A stretch of DNA of 64,000 bases. It comes from Bradyrhizobiaceae bacterium (GTDB taxonomy: Bacteria; Pseudomonadota; Alphaproteobacteria; Rhizobiales; Xanthobacteraceae). The notes under the pieces are model-generated. The model worked only from the letters and a program-made list of their open reading frames with translations. It was not told the DNA's origin and did no database searches. The translations under genes and the position numbers were made by a program. Below, piece after piece: positions 1 through 9,795 of this stretch. The DNA lies in NCBI GenBank assembly GCA_003963145.1, contig RXJJ01000003.1:362146-426145 (forward strand), read 5' to 3'. Numbering within the stretch: the stretch's first letter is position 1; each line of letters opens with the position of its first letter.

Positions 1-879
1 GCGGCGCTCAAGCGCATGTTCAACGCCAAGCGCGTCGGCCATGCCGGCACGCTCGATCCCCTGGCTTCGGGCGGCCTGCCGATCGCTCTTGGCGAAGCCA
101 CCAAGACGGTTCCCTTCGTGATGGACGGCCGCAAGCGCTATCGCTTCACCGTGAGCTGGGGCGCCGAGCGCGACACCGACGACACCGAAGGCCGCGTCAC
201 CGCGACCAGCGAGGCCCGCCCTTCGGTGGACGCCATCCGGGCACTGCTGCCGCAATTCACCGGGACCATCGCGCAGGTGCCGCCCCAGTTCTCGGCCATC
301 AAGATCGCCGGCGAGCGGGCCTACGACCTTGCCCGCGACGGCGAAACCGTCGATCTACAACCCCGGCCGGTCGAAATTCACGAATTAGTGCTTTTGGAAC
401 ATGCTGATAACGGCCACTCGGTGTTCGAGGCCGAGTGCGGCAAGGGAACCTATGTCCGGGCGCTGGCCCGCGATATGGGCCGGATTCTGGGCTGTTACGG
501 GCATATTTCGGCCCTCCGGCGCACTTTATGCGGCCCTTTCACCGAAGCGGACATGATTCCGCTGGCAGAATTGGAGGCTTTGTGCGATAGAGCCGCGTCT
601 GGCGAGGGTAGCCTCGCCGACGCGCTATTACCCGTTGAGACCGCGCTGGACGACATCCCGGCACTGGCCGTCACACGGGCTGATGCCGCAAGGCTCGCAA
701 GAGGCCAGGCGGTTTTGTTGCGCGGACGGGATGCGCCCCAATTTAGCGGCACAGTCTATGTCACCGTCGGCGGAAGGCTTTTAGCCCTCGCCGAGACTGG
801 CAATGGCGAACTCATCCCCAAGCGCGTGTTCAACCTGACCGGACTGACTGCCAGCTCCGGACGCCAAGAGGAAGTTTGA
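1..879 (+). CDS. truB: tRNA pseudouridine(55) synthase TruB (5' partial)
   Basis: TruB isomerises U55 of the T-loop in nearly all elongator tRNAs to pseudouridine. The reading frame is open from the first base, so the true start lies before the window; 292 residues remain against about 300-315 for the family, so only the extreme N-terminus is missing. The catalytic motif [12 protein letters not shown] sits at visible residues 14-25, with the nucleophilic Asp at residue 19. The [11 protein letters not shown] stretch, typical of TruB, and a C-terminal PUA-like region follow. The stop lies 2 bp before rpsO, so the two are probably co-transcribed, the usual truB-rpsO-pnp order. Confidence 0.97.
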   Translation, partial: AALKRMFNAKRVGHAGTLDPLASGGLPIALGEATKTVPFVMDGRKRYRFTVSWGAERDTDDTEGRVTATSEARPSVDAIRALLPQFTGTIAQVPPQFSAIKIAGERAYDLARDGETVDLQPRPVEIHELVLLEHADNGHSVFEAECGKGTYVRALARDMGRILGCYGHISALRRTLCGPFTEADMIPLAELEALCDRAASGEGSLADALLPVETALDDIPALAVTRADAARLARGQAVLLRGRDAPQFSGTVYVTVGGRLLALAETGNGELIPKRVFNLTGLTASSGRQEEV

Positions 880-881
880 CG

Positions 882-1151
882 ATGTCGATTACCGCAGAAC
901 GCAAGGCGGAAGTCATCAAGACGAGTGCCAAGAAGGCCGGCGACACCGGTTCGCCGGAAGTCCAGGTCGCGATCCTTTCGGAACGCATCAACAATCTGAC
1001 CGAGCACTTCAAGACCCACAGCAAGGACAATCACTCCCGCCGTGGTCTTCTCAAGCTCGTGTCGACGCGCCGCTCTCTTCTCGATTACGTGAAGAAGAAG
1101 GACGAGGCGCGCTACAAGGCGCTGCTCGAGAAGCACAACATCCGCCGCTAA
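882..1151 (+). CDS. rpsO: 30S ribosomal protein S15
   Basis: S15 is a primary 16S rRNA-binding protein of the small-subunit platform. The 89-residue product ([12 protein letters not shown]...) has the family length and the GDTGSPEVQ and [12 protein letters not shown] signatures. The frame could be opened by a TTG at 876, but the ATG at 882 gives the standard N-terminus and has an AGAGGAAG ribosome-binding sequence just upstream. It follows truB by 2 bp and is closed by a strong hairpin terminator, so pnp is probably transcribed at least partly from its own promoter. Confidence 0.98.
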   Translation: MSITAERKAEVIKTSAKKAGDTGSPEVQVAILSERINNLTEHFKTHSKDNHSRRGLLKLVSTRRSLLDYVKKKDEARYKALLEKHNIRR

Positions 1152-1158
1152 CGAATTC

Positions 1159-1186
1159 ACGCGCGCAGTCATCTGCGCGCGTTTTT
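1159..1186 (+). terminator. Rho-independent terminator after rpsO
   Basis: A 10-bp perfect stem (acgcgcgcag / ctgcgcgcgt) with a TCAT loop is followed by a T run. It starts 7 bp after the rpsO stop codon. Confidence 0.9.
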
Positions 1187-1460
1187 GCATGATCCATACG
1201 ATTGTGTTTGCGATCATGTTTTGACCAGCGCGTGGACCGAAGAAAGATCCACGCGGCGTGTCCAGCGGCAATCCGGCCTCTGGGCGATAACGGGTGAAAT
1301 GCCCGTACCATCGAAAGGATGGACGCCATACGAAGTTCAGAAACCATGGCAGGATCGCAGGACGCCGCGCGCGCAGATCGCGTTTCGGCGTCCCGCAATC
1401 TTGCGCATGGTTTTTGTTTTTCGGGCGTTCGCCGTTTCGCGAACCTGAAAGAAAAATAGA
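1187..1460. other. rpsO-pnp intergenic region, pnp leader
   Basis: The 309 bp between rpsO and pnp hold the rpsO terminator, then an inverted repeat (catgatc at 1188-1194 and gatcatg at 1212-1218) and a T-rich stretch near 1408-1420. Weak open frames here have no family resemblance and no convincing ribosome-binding site. PNPase controls its own mRNA through a leader structure in other bacteria, so this is the natural place for such control, but I cannot point to a specific element. No other gene is visible. Confidence 0.5.
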
Positions 1461-3611
1461 ATGTTCAAGACTCATAGCGTTGAGATCGATTGGGGCGGAC
1501 GTCCGCTCAAGCTCGAGACCGGCAAGATCGCCCGCCAGGCCGACGGCGCGGTGATCGCCACCTACGGCGAGACCGTGGTGATGGCGACCGTGGTATCCGC
1601 CAAGACGCCGAAGGAAGGCATCGACTTCCTGCCGCTGACCGTCAACTATCAGGAGAAGGCGTTCGCTGCGGGGCGCATTCCCGGCGGCTATTTCAAGCGC
1701 GAAGGCCGTCCGAGCGAAAAGGAAACGCTGGTTTCCCGCCTGATCGACCGTCCGATCCGCCCGCTGTTCGCGGACGGTTATCGCTGCGACACCCAGGTGA
1801 TCGTCACCACCCTCTCCCACGACATGGAGAACGATCCGGATATCGTGGCGATGGTCGCGGCCTCCGCCGCGCTCACGCTGTCGGGCGTGCCGTTCATGGG
1901 TCCGGTCGGCGCCGCGCGCGTCGCCTTCGCCAATAACGAGTTCATCCTTAATCCTTCGCTCGATGAAATGACCGAGAGCCAGCTCGATCTTGTGGTCGCA
2001 GGCACCGCAACCGCCGTGCTGATGGTCGAATCCGAAGCCAAGGAACTGCCGGAAGAGGCGATGCTGGCCGCCGTGATGTTCGGCCACAAGCACTTCCAGC
2101 CGGTCATCAAGGCGATCATCGAACTCGCCGAGCAGGCCGCGAAGGAACCGCGCGATGTCGTCGCGACGGTCAACACCGATCTCGAAAAGGAAATTCTCGG
2201 CATCGTCGAGCAGGACCTGCGCAAGGCTTACTCGATTCCGGTGAAGCAGGACCGCTACGCCGCCGTCGGCGCCGCCAAGGAAAAGATGCTCGAGCATTTC
2301 TTCCCCGAAGGCATCGAGCCGCGTTACGAGAAGCTGCGCGTCCTTGACGTGTTCAAGGAGCTGGAAGCCAAGATCGTTCGCTGGAACATCCTCGACACCG
2401 GCAAGCGCATCGACGGCCGCGACCTGAAAACGGTCCGTCCGATCGTCGCCGAAGTCGGCGTGCTGCCGCGCGCCCATGGTTCGGCGCTGTTCACCCGCGG
2501 CGAGACGCAGGCGCTGGTCGTCACCACGCTCGGCACCGCCGAGGACGAGCAGTTCATCGACGCGCTGGCGGGTACGTACAAGGAAACGTTCCTGCTGCAC
2601 TACAACTTCCCGCCCTTCTCGGTCGGTGAAACCGGCCGTATCGGCTCGCCGGGCCGCCGCGAAATCGGCCACGGCAAACTCGCCTGGCGCGCGATCCACC
2701 CGGTCCTGCCGGCGCATCACGAGTTTCCGTACACCCTGCGCGTCGTCTCGGAGATCACCGAGTCCAACGGCTCGTCGTCAATGGCGACCGTCTGCGGTTC
2801 CTCGCTCGCTCTGATGGATGCCGGCGTGCCGCTGAAGCGGCCGACCGCGGGCATCGCGATGGGTCTCATCCTCGAGGGCGAGCGCTATGCGGTGCTCTCC
2901 GACATTCTCGGCGACGAGGATCATCTCGGCGACATGGACTTCAAGGTGGCGGGCACAGAAAAGGGCGTCACCTCGCTGCAGATGGACATCAAGATCGCCG
3001 GCATCACCGAAGAGATCATGAAGGTGGCGCTGACGCAGGCCAAGGAAGGCCGCATCCACATTCTGGGTGAGATGTCCAAGGCGCTGACTGCGGCCCGCGC
3101 CGAGCTCGGCGAACACGCGCCGCGCATCGAGGTGCTGCAGATCCCGACCGACAAGATCCGCGACGTGATCGGCACCGGCGGCAAGGTGATCCGCGAGATC
3201 GTGGAGAAGACCGGCGCCAAGATCAACATCGAGGACGACGGCACCGTGAAGGTCGCGTCCGCCAACGGCGAATCGATCCGCGCGGCGATGAAGTGGATCA
3301 AGTCGATCACCTCCGATCCGGAAGTCGGCGAAATCTACGACGGCACCGTGGTCAAGGTGATGGAGTTCGGCGCGTTCGTGAACTTCTTCGGACCGAAGGA
3401 CGGTCTGGTTCACATCAGCCAGCTCGCGCCCGGCCGCGTGCAGAAGACCTCCGATGTCGTCAAGGAAGGCGACAAGGTCAAGGTCAAGCTGCTCGGCCTC
3501 GACGATCGCGGCAAGGTCCGCCTGTCGATGAAGGCGGTCGACCAGACCACCGGCGAGGACCTGGAGGCCAAGCAGAAGGCATCCGAGAACGCGGCCCCCG
3601 CAGCCGAGTAG
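1461..3611 (+). CDS. pnp: polyribonucleotide nucleotidyltransferase (PNPase)
   Basis: PNPase degrades RNA 3' to 5' by phosphorolysis and acts in mRNA turnover, often bound to RNase E. The 716-residue product has the complete architecture: a first RNase PH-like domain, a helical domain, and a second RNase PH domain containing [21 protein letters not shown] and the [10 protein letters not shown] metal/catalytic segment. A KH domain ([15 protein letters not shown], about residues 565-580) and a C-terminal S1 domain ([18 protein letters not shown], about 620-690) follow. It lies downstream of truB-rpsO as in most proteobacteria and ends in a strong terminator. Confidence 0.98.
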   Translation: MFKTHSVEIDWGGRPLKLETGKIARQADGAVIATYGETVVMATVVSAKTPKEGIDFLPLTVNYQEKAFAAGRIPGGYFKREGRPSEKETLVSRLIDRPIRPLFADGYRCDTQVIVTTLSHDMENDPDIVAMVAASAALTLSGVPFMGPVGAARVAFANNEFILNPSLDEMTESQLDLVVAGTATAVLMVESEAKELPEEAMLAAVMFGHKHFQPVIKAIIELAEQAAKEPRDVVATVNTDLEKEILGIVEQDLRKAYSIPVKQDRYAAVGAAKEKMLEHFFPEGIEPRYEKLRVLDVFKELEAKIVRWNILDTGKRIDGRDLKTVRPIVAEVGVLPRAHGSALFTRGETQALVVTTLGTAEDEQFIDALAGTYKETFLLHYNFPPFSVGETGRIGSPGRREIGHGKLAWRAIHPVLPAHHEFPYTLRVVSEITESNGSSSMATVCGSSLALMDAGVPLKRPTAGIAMGLILEGERYAVLSDILGDEDHLGDMDFKVAGTEKGVTSLQMDIKIAGITEEIMKVALTQAKEGRIHILGEMSKALTAARAELGEHAPRIEVLQIPTDKIRDVIGTGGKVIREIVEKTGAKINIEDDGTVKVASANGESIRAAMKWIKSITSDPEVGEIYDGTVVKVMEFGAFVNFFGPKDGLVHISQLAPGRVQKTSDVVKEGDKVKVKLLGLDDRGKVRLSMKAVDQTTGEDLEAKQKASENAAPAAE

Positions 3612-3630
3612 TTTTCGCAAAAACATCACG

Positions 3631-3664
3631 AAGGGCGGCTGAAACCACAGCCGCCCTTTTTGTT
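3631..3664 (+). terminator. Rho-independent terminator after pnp
   Basis: A perfect 10-bp stem (aagggcggct / agccgccctt) with a short loop is followed by a TTTT-rich tract. It starts 19 bp downstream of the pnp stop. Confidence 0.9.
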
Positions 3665-3735
3665 TGCCCGATTGACGGCGCGGACGGATTTGTTTCCATT
3701 AGCGCGCCGCCAAAAAGGCGATAGGGAGCGACGCC

Positions 3736-4332
3736 ATGATGAAACTTTACTGGTCACCGCGTTCACGCTCCTTCGCCGCGCTCTGGCTCATGGAGGAAGT
3801 GGGCGAGCCCTATGAGCGCGTGCTGATCGACATCAGCAAGGGGGCGCAGAAGACGCCGGACTATCTCGCCATCAACCCGATGGGAAAAGTTCCGGCGCTG
3901 GCGGATGGCGAGGTCAGCATGTCGGAATCGGCGGCGATCTGCGCCTATGTCGCCGAGCGTCATCATGACAAGAACCTCGCTCCGCCGATCGGCGATCCAC
4001 TGCGCGCCAAATATCTACAATGGATGTTCTTCTCGCCGGGCTGCATCGAACCGGCGATGGTTCAGGTCGCCACCAAACTCGAACTCTCTCCGGTCGCGGC
4101 AGGCTGGGGCAGCACAACACAGGTGCTCGATGTGCTCGACAATGCGCTCGCGAAGGGCCCGTGGATTCTCGGCGAGATGTTCTCGGCCGCCGATGTCGTG
4201 ATCGGCTCAAGCCTGAATTTCGCGGTGCGGCTTTTCAAGATGATCGAGGCGCGGCCGAATTTCGACCGCTATATCGACGCCTGTTCGGCGCGGCCCGCGT
4301 TTCAGCGCGCGCAGGTGCTGGCGGCGGGATAG
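3736..4332 (+). CDS. glutathione S-transferase family protein
   Basis: This 198-residue cytosolic protein has the two-domain GST layout. The N-terminal thioredoxin-like domain starts MMKLYWSPRSRSFAALW and contains the cis-proline segment NPMGKVPAL and the glutathione-binding ES pair in SMSESAAICAYV. An all-helical C-terminal domain follows, with FSAADVVIGSSLNFAV (the N-capping box region). The substrate cannot be told from sequence. A GGGAG ribosome-binding site precedes tandem ATG codons at 3736. The gene is convergent with fabI, and the two stop codons abut with no base between them. Confidence 0.88.
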   Translation: MMKLYWSPRSRSFAALWLMEEVGEPYERVLIDISKGAQKTPDYLAINPMGKVPALADGEVSMSESAAICAYVAERHHDKNLAPPIGDPLRAKYLQWMFFSPGCIEPAMVQVATKLELSPVAAGWGSTTQVLDVLDNALAKGPWILGEMFSAADVVIGSSLNFAVRLFKMIEARPNFDRYIDACSARPAFQRAQVLAAG

Positions 4333-5136
4333 TTACGCTTCATCGCCTTTCAGCGCGTCCGGATGCGGCATCGAAATGATGTTGTAGCCAGAATCGGCGA
4401 AGTGCGTTTCGCCCGTGACGCCGCCCGACAGATCGGACAGCAGATACAGCGCGGTGCCGCCGAGTTCATCCAGCGTCACGCCCCGGCCGAGCGGCGAATG
4501 TTTTTGCTGGAAGGCGAACATCGCGCGCGAATCGCCGATGCCGGAGCCGGCCAGCGTGCGCACGGGACCGGCCGAGATCGCATTGACGCGGATGTTATTG
4601 CGGCCGAAATCGGCGGCGAGATAGCGCACCGACGCCTCGAGCGCCGCCTTCGCCACGCCCATGACGTTATAATTCGGCATCACGCGGGTCGAGCCGCCGA
4701 AGGTCAGCGTCACCAGCGCGCCGCCGTCCGGCATCATCTTCGAGGCACGCAATGCGACCTCGGTGAACGAGAAACAGGAAATCACCATGGTGCGCGAGAA
4801 ATTCGCGCGGGTGGTGTCGGCATAACGTCCCTTGAGTTCGTTCTTGTCGGAAAAGCCGATGGCGTGAACGACAAAATCAAGCTTGCCCCAGGCGTCTTTC
4901 AATGCGGCGAAGGCCGCATCCACGCTTTCGATATTCTCGACGTCGCAGGGCAGGATCAGCTTCGCGCCAAGCTGCTCCGCCAGTGGCTTGACGCGTTTTC
5001 CAAGAGCGTCACCTTGATAAGTAAAAGCGAGTTCCGCGCCATGAGCGTGCAGCGTTTTGGCGATGCCCCATGCGATCGAGTGATCGTTGGCGACGCCCAT
5101 GATGAGCCCGCGCTTGCCCTGCATCAGTCCAGCCAT
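4333..5136 (-). CDS. fabI: enoyl-[acyl-carrier-protein] reductase (NADH) FabI
   Basis: FabI catalyses the last reduction of each fatty-acid elongation cycle. The 267-residue product is an SDR protein with the divergent FabI cofactor motif (GLIMGVANDHSIAWGIA), the AIGFSDKNEL segment and the catalytic pair Tyr156-x6-Lys163 (YNVMGVAK), at the same numbering as the E. coli enzyme. It is the third gene of a minus-strand fabA-fabB-fabI operon, separated from fabB by a palindromic repeat. Alphaproteobacteria often carry more than one FabI; this is the copy linked to unsaturated fatty-acid synthesis. Confidence 0.97.
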   Translation of the reverse strand: MAGLMQGKRGLIMGVANDHSIAWGIAKTLHAHGAELAFTYQGDALGKRVKPLAEQLGAKLILPCDVENIESVDAAFAALKDAWGKLDFVVHAIGFSDKNELKGRYADTTRANFSRTMVISCFSFTEVALRASKMMPDGGALVTLTFGGSTRVMPNYNVMGVAKAALEASVRYLAADFGRNNIRVNAISAGPVRTLAGSGIGDSRAMFAFQQKHSPLGRGVTLDELGGTALYLLSDLSGGVTGETHFADSGYNIISMPHPDALKGDEA

Positions 5137-5149
5137 ACCGCCATCCTCT

Positions 5150-5240
5150 CGTCATGGCCGGGCTTGTCCGGGCCATCTACGTCCTAAACTTCAACACCTG
5201 TCAGAAGACATGGATGCCCGGGACAAGCCCGGGCATGACG
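5150..5240. repeat. GTCATG-type palindromic repeat, copy 1 (fabB-fabI)
   Basis: A 91-bp imperfect palindrome begins cgtcatggccgggcttgtcc and ends in the reverse complement of that arm (gggacaagcccgggcatgacg), with a variable centre. The same arms occur at 9796-9906, 33949-34038 and 60354-60443. It sits between fabB and fabI. A transcribed copy would fold into a long GC-rich hairpin, so it may affect fabI mRNA level; this is inference. Confidence 0.9.
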
Positions 5241-5264
5241 CTCTTCCTTCAAGGAAAGACAATC

Positions 5265-6488
5265 TCACGCATCCAGCCGCTTGAACACCAGCGTTGCGTT
5301 GGTGCCGCCGAAACCGAACGAATTCGACAGCACGGTGCCGACCTTGACGTTGTCGATGCGCTTGCGGACGATCGGCATGTCGGCGAAGACCGGATCGAGT
5401 TCCTGAATGTTCGCGCTCTCGCAGATGAAGCCGTTGTTCATCATCAAAAGCGAATAGATCGTTTCCTGCACGCCGGTCGCGCCCAGCGAGTGCCCCGTCA
5501 ACGCCTTCGTGGCCGAGATCGGCGGGCACTTTTCACCCGCGCCGAACACATTGCGGATCGCGTTGATCTCGGGCGGGTCGCCCGCCGGTGTCGAGGTCGC
5601 ATGCGGATTGATGTAATCGACCGGCGTTTTCACGGTTGCGAGCGCCATGCGCATGCAGCGTTCCGCGCCTTCGCCGGACGGCGCGACCATGTCGTAGCCG
5701 TCCGATGTCGCGCCATAACCCACGATTTCACCGTAGATGCGCGCGCCGCGGGCCTTGGCATGCTCAAGCTCTTCCAGCACCACCACGCCCGCGCCGCCGG
5801 CGATCACGAAGCCGTCGCGATTGACATCATAGGGGCGCGAAGCGGTCGATGGCGTGTCGTTGTATTTGGAGGACATTGCGCCCATCGCGTCGAACAGCAC
5901 CGAGAGCGACCAGTCGAGCTCCTCGCAACCGCCGGCGAAGATGATGTCCTGCTTGCCGACCTGGATCGTCTCATACGCGTTGCCGATGCAATGGTTCGAC
6001 GTCGCACAGGCCGAGGAGATCGAGTAATTCACGCCCTTGATCTTGAACCATGTGGCGAGCGTGGCGGAAGCGGTGGACGACATCGCCTTGGGCACGGCGA
6101 ACGGTCCGACGCGCTTGGGTCCCTTGGTGCGCGCGGTGTCCGCCGCTTCAACGATGGTACGCGCGGACGGGCCGCCCGATCCCATGATGATGCCGGTGCG
6201 CTCGTTGGAGATATCGGACGGCTCGAGGCCGGAATCGCGGATCGCCTGCTCCATTGCGACGTGATTCCAGGCCGCGCCTTCGGCGAGAAAACGCATCGCG
6301 CGGCGATCGACGACTTCGGACGGATCGAGCGTCGGCGCACCGTGGACCTGCGAGCGGAAGCCCATCTTGGCATAGTCATCCGCCCGCGAAATTCCCGGCT
6401 TCGCCTCGTACAGGCTCGCCAGAACCTCCTGAGTGTTGTTTCCGATGGATGAGACAATGCCCATCCCCGTGACGACAACCCGTCTCAT
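5265..6488 (-). CDS. fabB: beta-ketoacyl-ACP synthase I (FabB type)
   Basis: This condensing enzyme elongates acyl-ACP with malonyl-ACP; with FabA it is required for unsaturated fatty acids. The 407 residues contain the thiolase-fold catalytic triad Cys161 ([10 protein letters not shown]), His296 ([11 protein letters not shown]) and His333 (TGHSLGATG), and the C-terminal [10 protein letters not shown] loop. Length and the 'HATSTPAGD' form favour KAS I over FabF. It lies 84 bp downstream of fabA, the classic fabA-fabB pair, with fabI next. Confidence 0.95.
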   Translation of the reverse strand: MRRVVVTGMGIVSSIGNNTQEVLASLYEAKPGISRADDYAKMGFRSQVHGAPTLDPSEVVDRRAMRFLAEGAAWNHVAMEQAIRDSGLEPSDISNERTGIIMGSGGPSARTIVEAADTARTKGPKRVGPFAVPKAMSSTASATLATWFKIKGVNYSISSACATSNHCIGNAYETIQVGKQDIIFAGGCEELDWSLSVLFDAMGAMSSKYNDTPSTASRPYDVNRDGFVIAGGAGVVVLEELEHAKARGARIYGEIVGYGATSDGYDMVAPSGEGAERCMRMALATVKTPVDYINPHATSTPAGDPPEINAIRNVFGAGEKCPPISATKALTGHSLGATGVQETIYSLLMMNNGFICESANIQELDPVFADMPIVRKRIDNVKVGTVLSNSFGFGGTNATLVFKRLDA

Positions 6489-6572
6489 GATCGCCTCGCC
6501 TTTGCTTCCATTTTGTTGATTGTTGGCCGGCTCCCGCTACTTGCCATGCATCGCAACACAGCCGGCACTGCA

Positions 6573-7097
6573 TTACTTTCCAGGCTGGGCGTCCTGCTGA
6601 AACAGCCCAACCTTCAGATCGCTCGCCCGATAAATAATATCGCCATCGGTCGAAAGCCACCCATCTGCGACACCGAGCACAAGCTTCGAACGCATCACCC
6701 GCTTGATGTCGATGTGATACACCACGCGGGTGACATTCGGCAAAACCTGGCCGGAAAATTTCAGATCGCCAAGGCCGAGCGCACGGCCGCGCCCCGCTCC
6801 GCCGGTCCAGCCGAGGAAAAAGCCAACCATCTGCCAAAGTGCGTCAAGACCGAGGCAACCGGGCATCACCGGATCACCCTTGAAATGGCATCCGAAAAAC
6901 CAGAGGTCCGGTTTGACATCGAGTTCGGCGCGAATGACGCCCTTGCCGAATTCGCCGCCAGTGTCGGAAATCTCGACAATGCGATCGAACATCAGCATGG
7001 GGGGCAGCGGAAGCTGGGCGTTGCCCGGTCCGAAAAGCTCCCCCCGGCCGCAGGCCAGCAAATCTTCATATCCGTAGCTGCTGCGACGTTCGTGCAT
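6573..7097 (-). CDS. fabA: 3-hydroxyacyl-ACP dehydratase/isomerase FabA
   Basis: FabA dehydrates 3-hydroxydecanoyl-ACP and isomerises trans-2- to cis-3-decenoyl-ACP, the branch point to unsaturated fatty acids. The hot-dog fold carries the active-site segment [17 protein letters not shown], with His71 and Asp85. The frame is open further upstream (to 7172), but the ATG at 7097 aligns with the E. coli N-terminus, gives 174 residues, and has AAAGGA ten bases upstream; the ATG at 7106 lies only one base from that site. First gene of fabA-fabB-fabI, divergent from irr. Confidence 0.96.
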   Translation of the reverse strand: MHERRSSYGYEDLLACGRGELFGPGNAQLPLPPMLMFDRIVEISDTGGEFGKGVIRAELDVKPDLWFFGCHFKGDPVMPGCLGLDALWQMVGFFLGWTGGAGRGRALGLGDLKFSGQVLPNVTRVVYHIDIKRVMRSKLVLGVADGWLSTDGDIIYRASDLKVGLFQQDAQPGK

Positions 7098-7238
7098 GCG
7101 GCCCATGTCCTTTCGCTCGTTGCCGCTCCAAAGACGGCTGGGACCCTCTAACATAGGCTTTTCAGCCGTCAAAGCGGCGGAATTAACCTATTCCACCCCG
7201 CAAGCGGGGCCAAAATCCTTGATCCAGTTGCGAAAAAC

Positions 7239-7266
7239 TTGCATGTATCTGCATCCTTCCTATACT
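7239..7266 (+). promoter_or_regulatory. candidate sigma-70 promoter of irr
   Basis: TTGCAT (7239-7244), a 16-bp spacer and TATACT (7261-7266) match the -35/-10 consensus at 4/6 and 5/6. The irr start codon lies about 60 bp downstream of the predicted initiation point. Its presence argues against longer irr starts that would begin inside the promoter. Confidence 0.6.
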
Positions 7267-7334
7267 GTTGGAGAAGGCCGGGGCAGCGCGCTGCCCGAGC
7301 CAGTCATGCGTTGGAAATGAGACCGGACCAGAAG

Positions 7335-7820
7335 ATGAGCGAGATGGAAACCTCCGACCAGCCGCGTACCGATCTTGTCGGCGCCCACGCCCATGACCCG
7401 GTGCTCACCGGATGTCCGTGGCATGACGTCAACGAGATGTTGCAATCGGTCGGTCTGCGTCCAACCCGTCAGCGCATGGCGTTGGGCTGGCTTCTGTTCG
7501 GCAAGGGCGACCGCCATCTGACAGCGGAAATGCTTTACGAGGAAGCGACGCTCGCCAAGGTGCCGGTGTCGCTGGCGACCGTCTACAACACCCTGAACCA
7601 GCTCACCGAGGCCGGTCTGCTGCGCCAGGTCAGCGTCGACGGCACCAAGACCTATTTCGACACCAACACCAGCGCCCATCATCATTTCTATGTCGAGGGC
7701 AATCACGAGCTGGTGGATATTCCGGATCCGAACCTCATGCTGCAGAAGATGCCCGAGGTGCCGGAAGGCTACGAGATCAGCCGTATCGACATGGTCGTGC
7801 GTCTGCGCAAGAAGCGCTGA
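7335..7820 (+). CDS. irr: iron response regulator Irr (Fur superfamily)
   Basis: Irr is the global iron regulator of Rhizobiales and Bradyrhizobiaceae. It accumulates under iron limitation, controls heme synthesis and iron transport genes, and is degraded when it binds heme. The 161-residue product has the Fur winged helix (RPTRQRMALGWLLF ... SLATVYNTLNQLTEAGLL), the heme regulatory motif GCPWHDV (Cys27) characteristic of the Bradyrhizobium-type protein, and the second heme-site His cluster AHHHFYVE. The start at 7335 (MSEMETSDQ) gives the known family length; ATG 7317 is an alternative. A promoter candidate lies at 7239-7266. Confidence 0.96.
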   Translation: MSEMETSDQPRTDLVGAHAHDPVLTGCPWHDVNEMLQSVGLRPTRQRMALGWLLFGKGDRHLTAEMLYEEATLAKVPVSLATVYNTLNQLTEAGLLRQVSVDGTKTYFDTNTSAHHHFYVEGNHELVDIPDPNLMLQKMPEVPEGYEISRIDMVVRLRKKR

Positions 7821-7963
7821 GTTTCAGCGAACCGTCATTGTCCGGCATTAGGTCGTCGTCCGCCGGAGACCGGCGTGAACGCTCCTTGCTCAGGCAATCT
7901 ATAAAGAAAGTCTGTTGATGAGTGCGCGGGTCAATTCCGCGCACGGCACATCGCTTGCGGCGC

Positions 7964-8491
7964 TCAGTCGACTTTCTCGTCAGCGTAAACGCCCCACAGC
8001 CGTTCCTGCTCGATCCAGCCGTCGAATCCGTTGCCCGTGATACGGCACCAGCTGCCGTTGCAACGCTTGACCTGCGCCACGACGCCGGCCTGCAGACGAG
8101 CCGCCACCGCGCTGTCTTCATCGGGACTGTCGTGAAGCGAGGCGAGCTGATCCTTCTTCTTCATGGTGATGACGGCGGTGCGCTTGCCCGACAGCAGGGA
8201 GTGATAGACCCAGCCTTCCGCGCCCTCCGAATCGCGCACCCTTCGCCAGTTCTCGAATTCGGCGGTGACCTCCACCGGCAGGCCGGAGCGGGTGTAAATC
8301 CAGCTCACATCCTGATCCTTGGTCGGACCGGCGCGCACATTCACATGGTCGGATTTCAGGCTGACATAGCGGGGGACCGGAAGGCCGCTTGTCGTCGGCA
8401 CTGTATCCCGCGCGGTGGCTCCGCCGCACCCCGCAATGCCCCACAGCCCGGCCAGCAGAAGGGCCGTTCCCCTGTTCCCGAATACCGCCAT
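7964..8491 (-). CDS. SH3-domain envelope protein, probable lipoprotein
   Basis: The 175-residue product starts with a signal peptide (RGTALLLAGLWGIAGC); the IAGC tetrad fits a lipobox, so it may be lipidated at Cys22. The mature part contains two bacterial SH3-like repeats: one with VNVRAGPTKDQDVSWIYTR and GAEGWVYHSLLSG, and a second, shorter one with CNGSWCRITGNGFDGWIEQERLWGVY. Such domains often bind peptidoglycan or protein partners in the periplasm. The exact role is unknown. It stands alone between irr and a divergently oriented dehydrogenase. Confidence 0.85.
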   Translation of the reverse strand: MAVFGNRGTALLLAGLWGIAGCGGATARDTVPTTSGLPVPRYVSLKSDHVNVRAGPTKDQDVSWIYTRSGLPVEVTAEFENWRRVRDSEGAEGWVYHSLLSGKRTAVITMKKKDQLASLHDSPDEDSAVAARLQAGVVAQVKRCNGSWCRITGNGFDGWIEQERLWGVYADEKVD

Positions 8492-8757
8492 CGCCCTGTC
8501 CCTAACGTCGCCCGCTTCAAGCGGAATTCCCCAAGCGGCTCCGGGCTTTAGTCCGCAGCCAAAATCACGTTCCCAGGTCCCGGGGGGCGTCGTTTGGGGT
8601 TCTTGTCTTGGCCCGGCCTTCTGCTAGAGAGGGACCGTCGCGAGGGGCCAGACAAGCTCCAGAGCCTTGAAACATCCACCGGGACTGTGTCGGTACCTTC
8701 GAACAGGCGGGTTAACGGGGACTGAACAGCCGGATGGAAGCGTCCTGAAGAGCCAAC

Positions 8758-9759
8758 ATGTCGGGTAAGAAAAAGCCTCTGGTCGTCGTCACCCGCAAGC
8801 TGCCGGACAGCACCGAAACGCGCATGCGCGAATTGTTCGACACAAGGCTCAATCTCGACGACACGCCGCTGACGCCGGCCCAGCTGGCCGAGGCGGTCCG
8901 GACCGCCGATGTGCTTGTGCCGACCGTCACCGACCAGATCACCGCCGAAATTCTCGACCAGCCCGAAGCGAAGCTGAAACTGATCGCGCATTTCGGCAAT
9001 GGCGTGAACAATCTCGACGTCGCCGCCGCGCATGCGCGCGGCATCACCGTGACCAACACACCCAAGGTCCTGACGGAAGACACCGCCGACATGACCATGG
9101 CGCTGATCCTTGCCGGTCCGCGCCGTCTGATCGAGGGCTCGGCGATCCTGACCGAGGGCAAGGAATGGGCGGGATGGTCCCCGACCTGGATGCTCGGTCA
9201 CCGTCTCGGCGGCAAGCGGCTCGGCATCGTCGGCATGGGCCGGATCGGTCAGGCGCTCGCGCGGCGGGCGCAGACCTTCGGCATGCAGATTCATTATCAC
9301 AACCGCCGCCCGGTCGCCGCGCGCATCGAGGAAGAACTCAACGCCACCTATTGGGAAAGCCTCGACCAGATGCTGGCGCGCATGGACATCATCTCGGTGA
9401 ACTGCCCGCATACGCCCGCAACATTCCATCTGCTGTCGGCCCGCCGGCTGAAGCTGATCCGCAAGGACGCCTATGTCGTCAACACCGCGCGCGGCGAAAT
9501 CATCGACGAGACCACTCTCATCAAGATGCTCGAGGACAACGAACTTGCGGGCGCTGCGCTCGACGTGTTCGAGCACGAGCCGGCGGTCAATCCGAAACTC
9601 GTGCGCCTCGCCAAGGCCGGCAAGGTGACGCTGCTGCCGCACATGGGCTCCGCCACCGTCGAGGGCCGCAACGACACAGGCGAGAAGGTCATCATCAACA
9701 TCCGCACCTTCCTCGATGGCCACAAGCCGCCGGATCGCGTGCTGCCGAATATGCTGTGA
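8758..9759 (+). CDS. D-2-hydroxyacid dehydrogenase (glyoxylate/hydroxypyruvate reductase family)
   Basis: This NAD(P)-dependent cytosolic dehydrogenase interconverts 2-oxoacids and D-2-hydroxyacids. The 333 residues show the Rossmann motif GIVGMGRIGQALA (about 156-168), the catalytic Arg245 in VNTARGEIID, the Glu in LDVFEHEP and His295 in LLPHMGSAT. The closest recognisable group is GyaR/hydroxypyruvate reductase, but substrate specificity cannot be fixed from sequence. The 266 bp upstream, shared with the divergent SH3 gene, contain no other gene. Confidence 0.9.
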   Translation: MSGKKKPLVVVTRKLPDSTETRMRELFDTRLNLDDTPLTPAQLAEAVRTADVLVPTVTDQITAEILDQPEAKLKLIAHFGNGVNNLDVAAAHARGITVTNTPKVLTEDTADMTMALILAGPRRLIEGSAILTEGKEWAGWSPTWMLGHRLGGKRLGIVGMGRIGQALARRAQTFGMQIHYHNRRPVAARIEEELNATYWESLDQMLARMDIISVNCPHTPATFHLLSARRLKLIRKDAYVVNTARGEIIDETTLIKMLEDNELAGAALDVFEHEPAVNPKLVRLAKAGKVTLLPHMGSATVEGRNDTGEKVIINIRTFLDGHKPPDRVLPNML

Positions 9760-9795
9760 GCCATGATCGGCCGGACTTGCGAGAATATTTCCGTG

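Noticed and set aside
1188-1218. catgatc/gatcatg inverted repeat in the pnp leader as an operator
   Set aside because: Seven-base arms 17 bases apart are expected occasionally by chance, and nothing else supports a site.
1185-1448. Possible 87-residue protein between rpsO and pnp
   Set aside because: It starts within the terminator T run, overlaps the pnp leader and has no similarity or ribosome-binding site.
756-2720. A 654-codon open frame on the minus strand opposite rpsO and pnp
   Set aside because: It is the mirror of high-GC coding sequence on the other strand, with Arg/Asp/His-rich composition, no family resemblance and no ribosome-binding site.
5154-6452. A 432-codon plus-strand frame opposite fabB
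   Set aside because: Antisense shadow; it begins inside the palindromic repeat and contains no recognisable domain.
8590-8640. Promoter-like ttgtct ... tagaga before the 2-hydroxyacid dehydrogenase
   Set aside because: Both boxes match poorly, so I could not separate it from background.
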